64,000 nt of DNA from Acidobacteriota bacterium (GTDB lineage: Bacteria; Acidobacteriota; Terriglobia; Terriglobales; Acidobacteriaceae), in assembly GCA_013289765.1 (NCBI GenBank), contig JABCZI010000007.1, positions 62,001-126,000 of the forward strand, written 5' to 3'. Positions 9,836 through 19,200 of the stretch are shown one piece after another (position 1 is the first letter of the stretch; each line of letters opens with the position of its first letter). The notes beneath the pieces are model-generated. The model did not search any database. It saw only the letters and a list, made by a program, of their open reading frames with translations, and was not told where the DNA came from. The translations under genes were made by a program, and so were the position numbers.

Positions 9836-10549
9836 TTAGGAACGGAAGAAGTGGTGGACCGCTCCTGAGACCAATTCAGCTCCCCGGAATCCCTCCCCGA
9901 GTTCGAAGGTCCAAAGAAAAAAGAGACAATCTCGAACCGTAGTCCCACTTCCCTTACGGATCAGCCAAGTCGATATTCCGTTTGGAACATGCCACCGCCA
10001 CACGCATAGCAACGTGCACAGACCGAGGGCGCACGAGAAAATAACATCAATCGGATAATGTCCTCCGAGATACATTCTCGGTGTCGAGACACAGGCCAGC
10101 ACAAGCAGCGATAGGAGCACGCTAAGTCCCCGGTTCAGTCGCCACAATCCCATAGTCACAGTGAAATAGGCGAGAGTGGAGTGGCTCGGGAAACAGTTCT
10201 TCGTACCGCTGCCCCACAAGTAGGGCGGAAAAAGAGGTTGGAATGCAGGATTCAAAACAGGGGCGGGCCATCGAATCCAGGGCCGTATCACCGCTGTAAA
10301 AAGAAAGGCAGCCCCTACTGCGAGCACACTCTGCAACAGATAACTTCGACGGCGCAACAGCTTTTCGTCATCCCTCGCCCATAGCAAATAAAAAACAACT
10401 GCGAAGAACCATGTGCCCAGGAATGGGCACGTAATCACGAAATCAAACCAATCATCCGTTCCTGGAGTATGCGGAATGGCGCGAAACAGAGCTTTCAACA
10501 GGATGTAGTTCCAATGTGAAAACCAGGGATCCGTGATCGTTGTCACCAT
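9836..10549 (-). CDS. PAP2 superfamily membrane phosphatase
   Basis: A 237-residue membrane protein with five or six hydrophobic helices and the three acid-phosphatase signatures: an RPWIRWP segment near residue 90 for the first, PSHS at 121-124 for the second, and R158-x5-H164-x3-D168 (STPRMYLGGHYPID) for the third. Such enzymes dephosphorylate lipid pyrophosphates such as undecaprenyl pyrophosphate or phosphatidic acid at the membrane. In this setting recycling of the lipid carrier used for polysaccharide synthesis is the most natural reading (inference). The gene lies 29 bp downstream of the GT4 gene on the same strand, so they probably form one transcript. Confidence 0.87.
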   Translation of the reverse strand: MVTTITDPWFSHWNYILLKALFRAIPHTPGTDDWFDFVITCPFLGTWFFAVVFYLLWARDDEKLLRRRSYLLQSVLAVGAAFLFTAVIRPWIRWPAPVLNPAFQPLFPPYLWGSGTKNCFPSHSTLAYFTVTMGLWRLNRGLSVLLSLLVLACVSTPRMYLGGHYPIDVIFSCALGLCTLLCVWRWHVPNGISTWLIRKGSGTTVRDCLFFLWTFELGEGFRGAELVSGAVHHFFRS

Positions 10550-10578
10550 GATTGTGTTCGTACGGCGTTATCTCTTTG

Positions 10579-11871
10579 TCAGCGCTGCGATTTGCTGGAA
10601 AGCGCAAATTGGTAAATGCTGCTGTAGCGTTGCGCCAGTGTGTTCCAATTTTTTCCCCGCAGAACAAATTCGCGGCCATGCTCGCCGAGCGATTTCCGTA
10701 GCGCCGGCGATAAGATCAGGCGCTCGGCTTGCCGGCAGAAGTCAGAAACATCCTCCGGCTGAAACAACAAGCCGGTATTCTCGTTTTCGATTAATTCGCG
10801 AATTCCGCCGACGCCGCTTCCCAGCACAGGTATCTTTAGAGCCATCGCCTCCAGGGGCTTCAACGGCGTCACTAATTCCGTGAGGCGAATACTCCGTCGA
10901 GGATATACCGCAATATCCGTCACAGAATAATAACGCTGAATTTGATCATGCGGTACGTAGTCGATGGTGTGAACATACTTGGAAGCATCGCATTCGCGCA
11001 CAGCTTCGTTGATCGCCGCCTGATCCTCTCCTCGGCCGATAATCAGAATATCAAATTGATGACCTCGCGCGCGCAGGGCTGCAGCAGCCCGAATCATCCA
11101 GCTGATGCCTTCGTAGTGATAGAGCGATCCGAAAAAAGAAAAAACGGGATTGTGTGCAAGACCCAGTTGCTTCTTGAGCGCTTCATCTTTTTCACGTGGG
11201 ACAAAACGCGCGGCATCCACGCCGTTAGGAACATGGAACAGCTTTTCGCGCGAGATACCGCGGGCCTGCAGATCAGCGAGCATGGGCGCCGCGATCGCGC
11301 CAACTGCATCCGCATTCTTCGCTACATAGGTTTCGAGTTGGCGGGTCAGGCGGGAGCGTAATGAACCAATGCTGGCGCGTTTCTGATCTGCTGCGGCATC
11401 TTCCCAAAACGCACGAATTTCATACACGAACGGGAGACCGCTCTTGCGCGCCGCCTGCAGGGCCGCGAGTCCGCACAGAGCCGGCGAATGAGCATAAATG
11501 AGGCGCGCCGGATGAAGCGCGATGAGTTTTAGGATTCTCTCTCGCAGCAGTCTAACTACTTCGAATTCCCTCACTAGCGGCCACCGCGCGCGCAGAGCGG
11601 AATTGGCGAACTTACCCAGAACCGGAGTGCGGGCATACGACACGCCATCCAGTTCGACCTCCGTGGACGAGGGATCATCTATCTCGTGCAACGGACCAGT
11701 GAGAACGCGAATCGATTCGCCAAGCCTGTGCTGTGCGGAAATCAGATTCCGGCTGCGGACAGCGTACCCGCTCAGCACAGGAAAGGAATGATCCAGAACA
11801 TGAAGAACGCAAGCTTTATCGTTGTCGTTTGCGATAGGACTTGCCAGAGGTTGCTCGTCGGCTGCGATCAT
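10579..11871 (-). CDS. GT4 glycosyltransferase of the PEP-CTERM/exosortase-associated type
   Basis: A 430-residue GT-B glycosyltransferase. The N-terminal domain opens with VLHVLDHSFPVLSGYAVRSR, which closely resembles the Daro_2409-like subfamily found with exosortase A. The C-terminal domain carries the GT4 donor site (FFGSLYHYEGISWMIRAAA, then PLKPLEAMALKIPVLGSGVG, with the EX7E-type spacing). It is predicted to be cytoplasmic or membrane-associated, adding a sugar to a lipid-linked precursor. It is transcribed divergently from the aminotransferase, with about 215 bp between them, and is followed by the PAP2 gene. Subfamily assignment is from remembered sequence character and would need a profile search. 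Confidence 0.85.
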   Translation of the reverse strand: MIAADEQPLASPIANDNDKACVLHVLDHSFPVLSGYAVRSRNLISAQHRLGESIRVLTGPLHEIDDPSSTEVELDGVSYARTPVLGKFANSALRARWPLVREFEVVRLLRERILKLIALHPARLIYAHSPALCGLAALQAARKSGLPFVYEIRAFWEDAAADQKRASIGSLRSRLTRQLETYVAKNADAVGAIAAPMLADLQARGISREKLFHVPNGVDAARFVPREKDEALKKQLGLAHNPVFSFFGSLYHYEGISWMIRAAAALRARGHQFDILIIGRGEDQAAINEAVRECDASKYVHTIDYVPHDQIQRYYSVTDIAVYPRRSIRLTELVTPLKPLEAMALKIPVLGSGVGGIRELIENENTGLLFQPEDVSDFCRQAERLILSPALRKSLGEHGREFVLRGKNWNTLAQRYSSIYQFALSSKSQR

Positions 11872-12086
11872 GGCGCGTATTCACTCACTCTTATCCGAGA
11901 CGGTAAGTCGGGAAGGACTGGGAAGCACTGTTCTTGCTATTCGTACTGTTCGTGCTATTTTCTCTTAAAGACTTTTTTTTGTCGACCTATCTCAGATAGC
12001 AGTTCCTGCGGTGCCGATCTTAGTTTGTTAATAGATTGTGACAATTTCGTAAAGCTGTTGGCGTTGTGACAGCCAGGAGACGGTGA

Positions 12087-13544
12087 ATGAAGCGCGGCAA
12101 TGACAATAGTCTGAAGCTCTGGGAACAATACGGCAACCATCTCTTAATGGCCATGCCCTACGCAGACGGCCTGATTGCTGAAGGACACGGCGCGACGCTA
12201 CGAGATTTGGATGGCAATGAAATCCTTGATCTTGCGTCCGGTCAGTTTTGTTCGATCCTAGGGAATAGCCACCCCAAGTACATTGAGAGATTGACTGAGC
12301 AAATGAGGAAGGTCGTACACGTCGGCACGCAGTTCCTTAGTCCGATCGTTTTGGAAGCGGCTCAGAAGTTTGCAGAAGTTGCACCTGGAGCGCTCAACAA
12401 GTCACTGTTTCTTTCGACCGGCACCGAAGCTAACGAGTGTGCGATCAGCTTGGCCAAGACTTACACCGGCAAACGCGGCGTCATCGGCTTCAATCGCGGA
12501 TATTACGGCTTGTCGCTGGGCACCAAGAGCCTGACTTCGATTTTCTCTCCTGCCGACCGACACGGCTCCGGGCCCACCGTTCCCGAGAGTTTTCGTTTCT
12601 TAGCGCCCCATTGTTTCCATTGTCCTGTAAAGAATCACTTCCCTGAGTGCAATCTCGTTTGTCTGGACAGCTCTGTCGAAGCAGCCTTGACTCGAGAGCG
12701 CGATATCGCGGCAATCATCATCGAACCAATCCTCTCCGCAGGCGGCATGATTGTTCCGCCGCCCGGCTACTTAAAGGCGCTAAAGAATCTTGCGCACGAA
12801 CTCGGAGCGTTGCTGATTATCGATGAAGCGCAAACCGGCTTCGGACGCACCGGTACATGGTTCGCGTGCGAACAACACGAAGTGGAACCCGACATTCTTG
12901 TCGTGTCGAAGAGTTCGGGTGCCGGTTTCCCCGTCTCAGGTGTAATCACTACTGACGCGATCGCCGATCGAATCGCCGCTCAGGGATGGATCCATCTCGC
13001 GAGTCACCAATCCGATCCTTTACCCGCCGCAGCAGTTGCTGCAACCATTGACATTGTTCGCGAAGAAAAGCTTGTCGAGAACGCTGCGACACAAGGCCGT
13101 TACTTTATCGATAGTCTTCTGCGACTCAAAGCGAAGCATTCGATCATAGTTGATGTGCGCGGGCAAGGTCTGATGATCGGCGCCGAAATTGGCAATTACC
13201 CGGACGGCTCTGAGCACGACCTCTGCATGCTCATTGTTGCTCTTTGCGAAAGCCGCGGTGTGCATTTCACTTACAGCTACTACGAGCCCGTTTTTCGCTT
13301 CCTGCCTCCACTGACGATTACGAAACAGGAAATCGATCACGCGATTAAAGTGATTGACGAATCGATCACCGAGGCTTTGGCGGGCAAAACAGCCGTCGAA
13401 GATCTGCTGCCATCCAACTCTTATTCGCGCGCCTTTATTGAAAAACTTAGCGGCAAGAAGACTCTAAAGCGTCTCGCATCGCTGCTCTATGAAACCAGTC
13501 CTCGATACTGGCTTCAGAAGGCGCGAGAGTCTGTTGGCGATTAA
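12087..13544 (+). CDS. PLP-dependent class III aminotransferase, 2,2-dialkylglycine decarboxylase-like
   Basis: A 485-residue enzyme with the class III fold. STGTEANECAISLAK forms the phosphate-binding turn, LLIIDEAQTGFGRTG carries the PLP-pyridine Asp, and VVSKSSGAGFP holds the Schiff-base lysine K275. The later segment SHQSDPLPAAA resembles 2,2-dialkylglycine decarboxylases more than ornithine-type transaminases. The likely reaction is decarboxylation and/or transamination of an amino acid; the substrate is unknown. The last 50 residues (after about 435) extend beyond the usual domain. ATG 12087 has the Shine-Dalgarno CAGGAG 7 bases upstream. It precedes the first MBOAT/SGNH pair by about 160 bp, so it may supply an amine or acyl group for that system (inference). 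Confidence 0.83.
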   Translation: MKRGNDNSLKLWEQYGNHLLMAMPYADGLIAEGHGATLRDLDGNEILDLASGQFCSILGNSHPKYIERLTEQMRKVVHVGTQFLSPIVLEAAQKFAEVAPGALNKSLFLSTGTEANECAISLAKTYTGKRGVIGFNRGYYGLSLGTKSLTSIFSPADRHGSGPTVPESFRFLAPHCFHCPVKNHFPECNLVCLDSSVEAALTRERDIAAIIIEPILSAGGMIVPPPGYLKALKNLAHELGALLIIDEAQTGFGRTGTWFACEQHEVEPDILVVSKSSGAGFPVSGVITTDAIADRIAAQGWIHLASHQSDPLPAAAVAATIDIVREEKLVENAATQGRYFIDSLLRLKAKHSIIVDVRGQGLMIGAEIGNYPDGSEHDLCMLIVALCESRGVHFTYSYYEPVFRFLPPLTITKQEIDHAIKVIDESITEALAGKTAVEDLLPSNSYSRAFIEKLSGKKTLKRLASLLYETSPRYWLQKARESVGD

Positions 13545-13703
13545 GCCCACGCTATCACTCGCTTTAATGCTCCCACGATTGACCCCGCATTAACAATCCA
13601 GTCGCTGTCTTTTAATAATGGTTGGGTACTCTTACCCTGCGCAAGAATGGCTGGCCTCCTCCCCCGCGGAAGGCAAGGCCATTTGTGTGTGCTCCTAAAA
13701 CAC

Positions 13704-15119
13704 ATGTGGTTTGACTCGCCAGCTTACGCGTTATTCCTGGTTCTGGTGGTGGCCGTCTATTGGCGGCTCGACCGGAAGCGGCAGAATATCTTTCTGCTTG
13801 CGGCCAGTTATTTGTTCTACGGCTGGTGGGACTACCGCTTTCTGCTGCTGATGATCGGCAGCACTGCGATTGATTTTTTCATCGCACGTTCCATTCAACG
13901 TTCCGAGAGTCAATCCACTCGCCGCACGCTCCTGGTGACGTCGCTGGTGGTCAATTTCGCGATTCTGGGATTCTTTAAGTATTTCAATTTTTTCACCGAC
14001 TCCTTGACGCACGTTCTAGGCACGTTGGGATTGGGTGTATCGGCGCCCTTGCTTCGTATTCTTCTGCCTCCGGGAATTTCCTTCTATACGTTCCAGGAAA
14101 TCGCGTACATCGTTGACGTATACAAGCGAAAACTTCCGGCGGCAGAGTCATTTCTCGACTATGCCCTGTTTATCAGCCTTTTCCCACATCTGATTGCGGG
14201 TCCCATTCAGCGGCCGAGTCATCTTCTGCCACAGGTTCAATCTCCGCGTAACTTCCAGTCGGACCAGTTTTTCGACGGCATTTTGTTGATTCTTTCCGGC
14301 TTGTTCAGAAAGTGCGTGATTGCCGACAACTGCGCTCTACTGGCAAACGCGGCTTTTTCTGGCAGTCTCGGTCCATCGAATCTGCCGGTACTCGCAATCG
14401 GAGCCTACGCCTTTGCCTGGCAAATTTACGGCGACTTCAGCGGCTACAGTGACATTGCCCGAGGCAGTGCGCAACTCCTCGGGTTTCATTTTATGGTGAA
14501 CTTCCGTCAGCCTTACCTTGCCACATCGATTCAAGACTTCTGGCGCCGATGGCACATTAGCCTCAGCACCTGGCTGCGGGATTATCTCTATATTCCTTTG
14601 GGTGGCAGCGCCGAGCCCGGTTACAAGACGTATCGCAATTTATTCGCAACCATGTTGCTTGGGGGGCTCTGGCATGGAGCCAATTGGACCTTTGTCGTTT
14701 GGGGCTGGCTCCACGGCATGGCCCTGGCGATCGAGCGCTACTTTCGACAAACAGGATTTCTCGGGAAGATTTTCGATCGTGAAGTCAAATGGATTTGGCT
14801 TCGGCGCATCGTTGTGTTTCACCTGGTATGCCTGAGTTGGGTCTTCTTCCGGGCGGAATCACTCAGTTCGGCCATCTCGCTCTTGCGGGGTCTGGGGCAT
14901 TGGACGTGGCAACCAGAGTATTTCGTTGCCCTGAAGTTCTTAGCATTATTTGCCGTTCCTTTGTTTCTGATGGATCTCTATCTTGAACATTCTGGCGAGG
15001 AGTATGTCTTGCAGCAGAGAACTCCAGCCATGCGCGTTGCGCTGGCATGCGGTGTCATCCTGTTGATCAGCTTGTTCTCAGCGAATCAGGCAAATGCATT
15101 TATCTACTTCCAATTTTAA
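13704..15119 (+). CDS. MBOAT family O-acyltransferase (AlgI/DltB-like), copy 1
   Basis: A 471-residue polytopic membrane protein. The N-terminus MWFDSPAYALFL is the typical AlgI-type start, so ATG 13704 was chosen over the upstream in-frame start at 13647. Both family hallmarks are present: FWRRWHISLSTWLRDYLYIP (His284) and the catalytic-His segment GGLWHGANWTFVVWG (His324). MBOATs of this kind pass acyl groups from a cytoplasmic donor across the membrane to polysaccharide or another acceptor, in partnership with an SGNH protein. The partner is encoded immediately downstream with a 26 bp overlap. The acyl donor could be acetyl-CoA or the acyl carrier protein at 23891. Confidence 0.92.
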   Translation: MWFDSPAYALFLVLVVAVYWRLDRKRQNIFLLAASYLFYGWWDYRFLLLMIGSTAIDFFIARSIQRSESQSTRRTLLVTSLVVNFAILGFFKYFNFFTDSLTHVLGTLGLGVSAPLLRILLPPGISFYTFQEIAYIVDVYKRKLPAAESFLDYALFISLFPHLIAGPIQRPSHLLPQVQSPRNFQSDQFFDGILLILSGLFRKCVIADNCALLANAAFSGSLGPSNLPVLAIGAYAFAWQIYGDFSGYSDIARGSAQLLGFHFMVNFRQPYLATSIQDFWRRWHISLSTWLRDYLYIPLGGSAEPGYKTYRNLFATMLLGGLWHGANWTFVVWGWLHGMALAIERYFRQTGFLGKIFDREVKWIWLRRIVVFHLVCLSWVFFRAESLSSAISLLRGLGHWTWQPEYFVALKFLALFAVPLFLMDLYLEHSGEEYVLQQRTPAMRVALACGVILLISLFSANQANAFIYFQF

Positions 15120-16164
15120 AACGCCGAGCGGTCGCCACGTCTTCCTGCTCTTACTGACTTGCGCCCTCGTGTGTGCGTTGATTGAAGCTGGCACGGCCTT
15201 TGAATTTGAGCGAATCAGTCGCATCGAGCAACGTCGCGAAAAGGAGTATCAGGGCGCACTTGAGATGCACTCGGCCGAACATGCCACGTCCGTTTTGGTA
15301 GCCGGAAATTCTTTGTTACTCGAGGGAGTGGATTTCCCTCAGTTGCAGCAGGATGTCGGTCCGGAGTTTAGTCTGCGCCGGCTGGTGGTGGAAGGCACGT
15401 TCTATCTCGATTGGTACTACGGGTTGCGTCGAATGTTTGCATCCGGCGCGAGGCCCAATGTAGTAGTCCTTGTGCTGAACCCGACCCAGCTTTCCTCCTC
15501 TGCGATCGGTGGCGACTATACGACGCACTTCCTCGTCGACAAAACGGATCTGCTTCAGTTCGCGAACGACGCGGGTGCAGATCGCAACCGGATGAGTTCA
15601 ATGGCGCTGGCAAACATCAGCTTCTTTTATGGCGCGCGCGCGGAAATTCGCAATTGGATTTTGGGCGAGATCCTGCCTGATCTACCCAACCTCACTCGCA
15701 GTTTTCATTCGACTCCAAAACCGCTGGCTGGCACGGACTCGCAGGAATTGGCAATGCAGCGGCTCCAGCGTTTGGATCGGATTTGCCAGGAACATGGAGC
15801 GGAATTAGTGTTTGTGATCCCGCCCTCCAACGCGGATCTTGGGACGTCGGCTCTCTCCAAAGCTGCTTCGGCGATTGGCATTCAGGTTCTTATTCCAATC
15901 GCACCAGGGTTATTGTTGCCGTCTGATTACTCCGACCGATTCCACTTGAGTCCGAACGGCGCCAGCAAATTTACCCCGGCATTGGCTGCCGGGTTGAGGC
16001 AGGTTCTGCTGGTGAGCGAATCGCGTCGAAATATGACGACCGCCTTCAAGTCCGGGTTAGCCATCAAGCGACGGTTGAGCGACCCCCCACGACAAACAAG
16101 TTTTGCAAATGCTTTGCCAGATCGAACCGCCGCAGGAAAGGCTGTGCACAACCCGGGAAACTAG
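15094..16164 (+). CDS. SGNH/DltD-like partner of MBOAT copy 1
   Basis: A 356-residue protein with one N-terminal membrane anchor (HVFLLLLTCALVCALIEAG) and a periplasmic SGNH-like domain. Block I is VLVAGNSLLLEGVDF with the putative nucleophile Ser73, and block V is DRFHLSPNGASKF with Asp281 and His284. The G-N-S rather than G-D-S block I and the family layout recall AlgJ/DltD-type acyl transfer partners rather than free esterases. The start codon lies inside the end of the MBOAT gene (26 bp overlap), a strong sign of a functional pair. The predicted role is periplasmic transfer of the acyl group to the final acceptor. The C-terminal 50 residues are low in conserved features. Confidence 0.8.
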   Translation: MHLSTSNFKTPSGRHVFLLLLTCALVCALIEAGTAFEFERISRIEQRREKEYQGALEMHSAEHATSVLVAGNSLLLEGVDFPQLQQDVGPEFSLRRLVVEGTFYLDWYYGLRRMFASGARPNVVVLVLNPTQLSSSAIGGDYTTHFLVDKTDLLQFANDAGADRNRMSSMALANISFFYGARAEIRNWILGEILPDLPNLTRSFHSTPKPLAGTDSQELAMQRLQRLDRICQEHGAELVFVIPPSNADLGTSALSKAASAIGIQVLIPIAPGLLLPSDYSDRFHLSPNGASKFTPALAAGLRQVLLVSESRRNMTTAFKSGLAIKRRLSDPPRQTSFANALPDRTAAGKAVHNPGN

Positions 16165-16176
16165 CCGCGCAGATCG

Positions 16177-16192
16177 TGGCACTCGACTTGTA
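16177..16192 (+). promoter_or_regulatory. Putative sigma-54 promoter (-24/-12)
   Basis: TGGCAC-TCGAC-TTGTA matches the TGGCAC-N5-TTGCW consensus except for T in place of C in the -12 element, with the required 10-base spacing between the GG and the -12 dinucleotide. Transcription would start near 16203, about 37 bp before the ATG of the large propeller protein. Exosortase A loci in other bacteria are known to use RpoN with the PrsK/PrsR pair, which makes the match plausible. No such regulator is in the window, so this rests on one motif. Confidence 0.45.
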
Positions 16193-16239
16193 CATAGTTT
16201 TGTTCTGAGTTCCAGGGAGTGTTTTCGTTTTGAAACGTT

Positions 16240-19200
16240 ATGAACTTAATTAAGAGTTCCTGCCCCATAAATTTAAGACGCTCATTATTGTCGTTTGTTT
16301 TCGGGGTGATATTCACATCGTCCGTTATTGCAGGTACCGTTAACGCGCCCGGGCCAAGCATCCCAGTGCCTCCCGGAACGTGGGTTAAAGTTTTGACAAG
16401 AGATTTTCCCGCGCAGACCAACGATTGGGAACAACTGGTCTATGTCGGTCCTCTGCAGCGCTCGGTGATGCTCTCCCAATATCACCAAAATAACAGCGAG
16501 CCCAACGAAAGTATTGTTGGATACAACTTCGACACCAACAGTTGGGATCTCCTCGATATGGGAGGCCTGTTCCACACCGAGAACATGCCTGAAGGGGGCG
16601 AGTCGGAAGGATACTTTGATTACAATCCCAACAACGGCACGATCGAGTATCACTGCTGCACAAGCGGCTCGAACCAGGCGGAAAACGTAAACCATACCTG
16701 GTGGTTTGATGTTCTGGGCCAGTCGGGAAGGGATGAGCAGACTCCCATCGAACCACTTTCGCTGCAACCGGGCGGAGCCTTCGATGTCGCGCACAACGTT
16801 GCTGTGATGTTTGGGGGCGCCTCATATGTCGGGACGTGGATCTATGATCCTGTCGCCAACTCGTGGCAGCCGAAAACGGCGCTTGGGACGCCTCCCGACC
16901 CCTCGGTGATTCTTCCCGGCATGACCTACAGCAGCGCCGCGCAGCAGGTCTTTCTCTATGGCGGCAGAAATGGGGCCGGAACCTATTACTCCGACCTTTA
17001 TTATTATGACGTTCCTTCCAACACTTGGACCCTCGTTTCCCCCGCGGGCGGCATAAAACCTCCCGGGCGGTGTTGCACGAATTTCGCGTACGACTCGACA
17101 AATAATATTTTTCTGCTCTACGGAGGCAAGAATGCTTCGGGTGTCCTCGGGGATACGTGGGCGTACGATCCTGTCGCGAACATGTGGACCCAGCTAAATC
17201 CACCAGTGTCGCCCGTTGTCGGCTCAGTATCAGATTTCACTCGCCTGGCGTATGACGCCGACCACAACGTATTTGTGCTCGCCCATTTGGGAACCGGCGG
17301 ATATTTTGGAGGTAGTTGGACGACCCTGCCTTTCCAAACCTGGCTGTTCCGTTATGCGGGCACTGGGCCGAATGCCGCCAGTCTGCTCAACTCCACGCAA
17401 TCCGCACCTGGAAGTCTGAACCGCAATTTGCAGAGTTGGGCCAAAGATCCTGCGCTGGCAGCATCGGGGAATTCGCTCTATGTGAGCTGGTCCGAGACTG
17501 GTTCCCCATTCGTTGCGGGACAAGCCGCATGGCCTCACATTTTCGCGGATCAGTATTCCGGTGGAAACTGGTCAAACTTGGGAGGTACGTACTCATCTAT
17601 TAGCGGAGCCACCTATGAAGCCCACGCTCCGTCCCTTGCCGTGATTGGAGGAACGCCATGGATCTCGTGGTATCAAAACGTGAACCGCGTGCCGCAAATT
17701 TACGCCGCCAGTTGGAATGGCACAGGCTGGCAAGGCGGTCCCATCGGATTGGTGGGTACCAGCAGCGTGCAAGGCCGCTCAACGCTCACCCAGGTAGCGG
17801 GCACTCCCTACATTGGTTTTGTCGAGGTGAATAAGAGTGTGTCGCCTCAGAGCGCATACGCGTACGTAAAATCCTGGAACGGAAAGTCATGGAGTCTGGT
17901 AGGTTCGGGCGCGTTGAACGTTCGTCCGGCCGCCGGCTCCACGGCCACGTCCATCTCGATTGCCACGGATGGAGTGAACCCTTACGCCGCATGGACGGAA
18001 TATTTCCGTACCACCAGCGCTCCCGGTGGCGGTGGTGTCAGTGCGACAAACCCTCAAGCATACGTCTCCTATTGGAACGGGAATCAGTGGACCGCGGTCG
18101 GCGGATCCCTCAACGTGAGCGCTGCGGGCTGGGCTACCGACGTCTCGATTGCGTACTTCGGCGGACAACTCTATGCGGCCTGGACGGAAAGAACTCAAAC
18201 GGGCAACAACCAACTCTACGTTGCAACTTGGAATGGGGCAGCCTGGACTTTGACCGGATCAGGCTCGCTGAATCAGGGCGGAGCCAACGGGTGGGCCTAC
18301 CACCCGAGCCTGGTTGCCGACCCGACCGGAACGAATCTTTACCTGGCGTGGGTCGAGCAAACGGCGCTCGGTCGCAAGGCCCAGGTTTTTGTTGCTCAGT
18401 TCGCCTCAAGCTCATGGTCGCTACTAGGCCAGCCCTTGAATGTTGACCCTGTGAACGGAAGCGCACAACGGGTGAGCCTCGGAGTCCTTAACGGTCAGCC
18501 CGTCGCGGCTTGGAGCGAAGTGAATCTTGGCTCTGTACGGGAAATCTATGTGTCGCAATGGAACGGATCAACCTGGGTCCAACTTCCCGGGAATGTCGTC
18601 AAAGATACAACTGCTCCAACCAAGCCCGCCTCACTAACCGCCACCGCAGTTTCTGCCAGCCAGATTAATCTTGCCTGGACGCCTTCCACCGACACGGTGG
18701 GAGTTAACGGGTATTACGTCTACCGGAACGGAACCCAAGTCGGGAATGTAACCTCAAGCTTGAGTTACCAGGACACTGGCCTCAACGCCTCTACAACTTA
18801 TTCCTACACCGTAGCCGCCTACGATGCGGCGGGCAATATTTCCGTTCAGTCTCCGAAAGCCACCGCCACAACGCTCTCAGGCTTGCCGAATCCAGCCGTC
18901 TCTTTCACCTCACCCAGCAGCGGCGCCACCGTGAGCGGCACTGTCACTGTCTCGGCGAACGCGACTGATAACGTTGGAATCGCCAATGTGCAGTTCCAGG
19001 TGGATGGAGCAAATTTTGGCAGTCCTGTTACCTCAGGTCCTCCCTATTCCACGTCGTTGAACACCACAACCTTTACGAATGGATCTCACACTCTCACTGC
19101 GATCGCGACTGATACTCTCGGCCTCACGGCGACTTGCAGCGAATCCGTCACCATCAGCAATTCCACGACCTTGGTCGAACCGGAGATCTCCGGAATCGCC

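Noticed and set aside
16385-17203. 272-residue minus-strand frame over the giant propeller gene
   Set aside because: The composition is Arg/Ser/Cys-rich and unlike a folded protein; the plus-strand Kelch blades explain the region.
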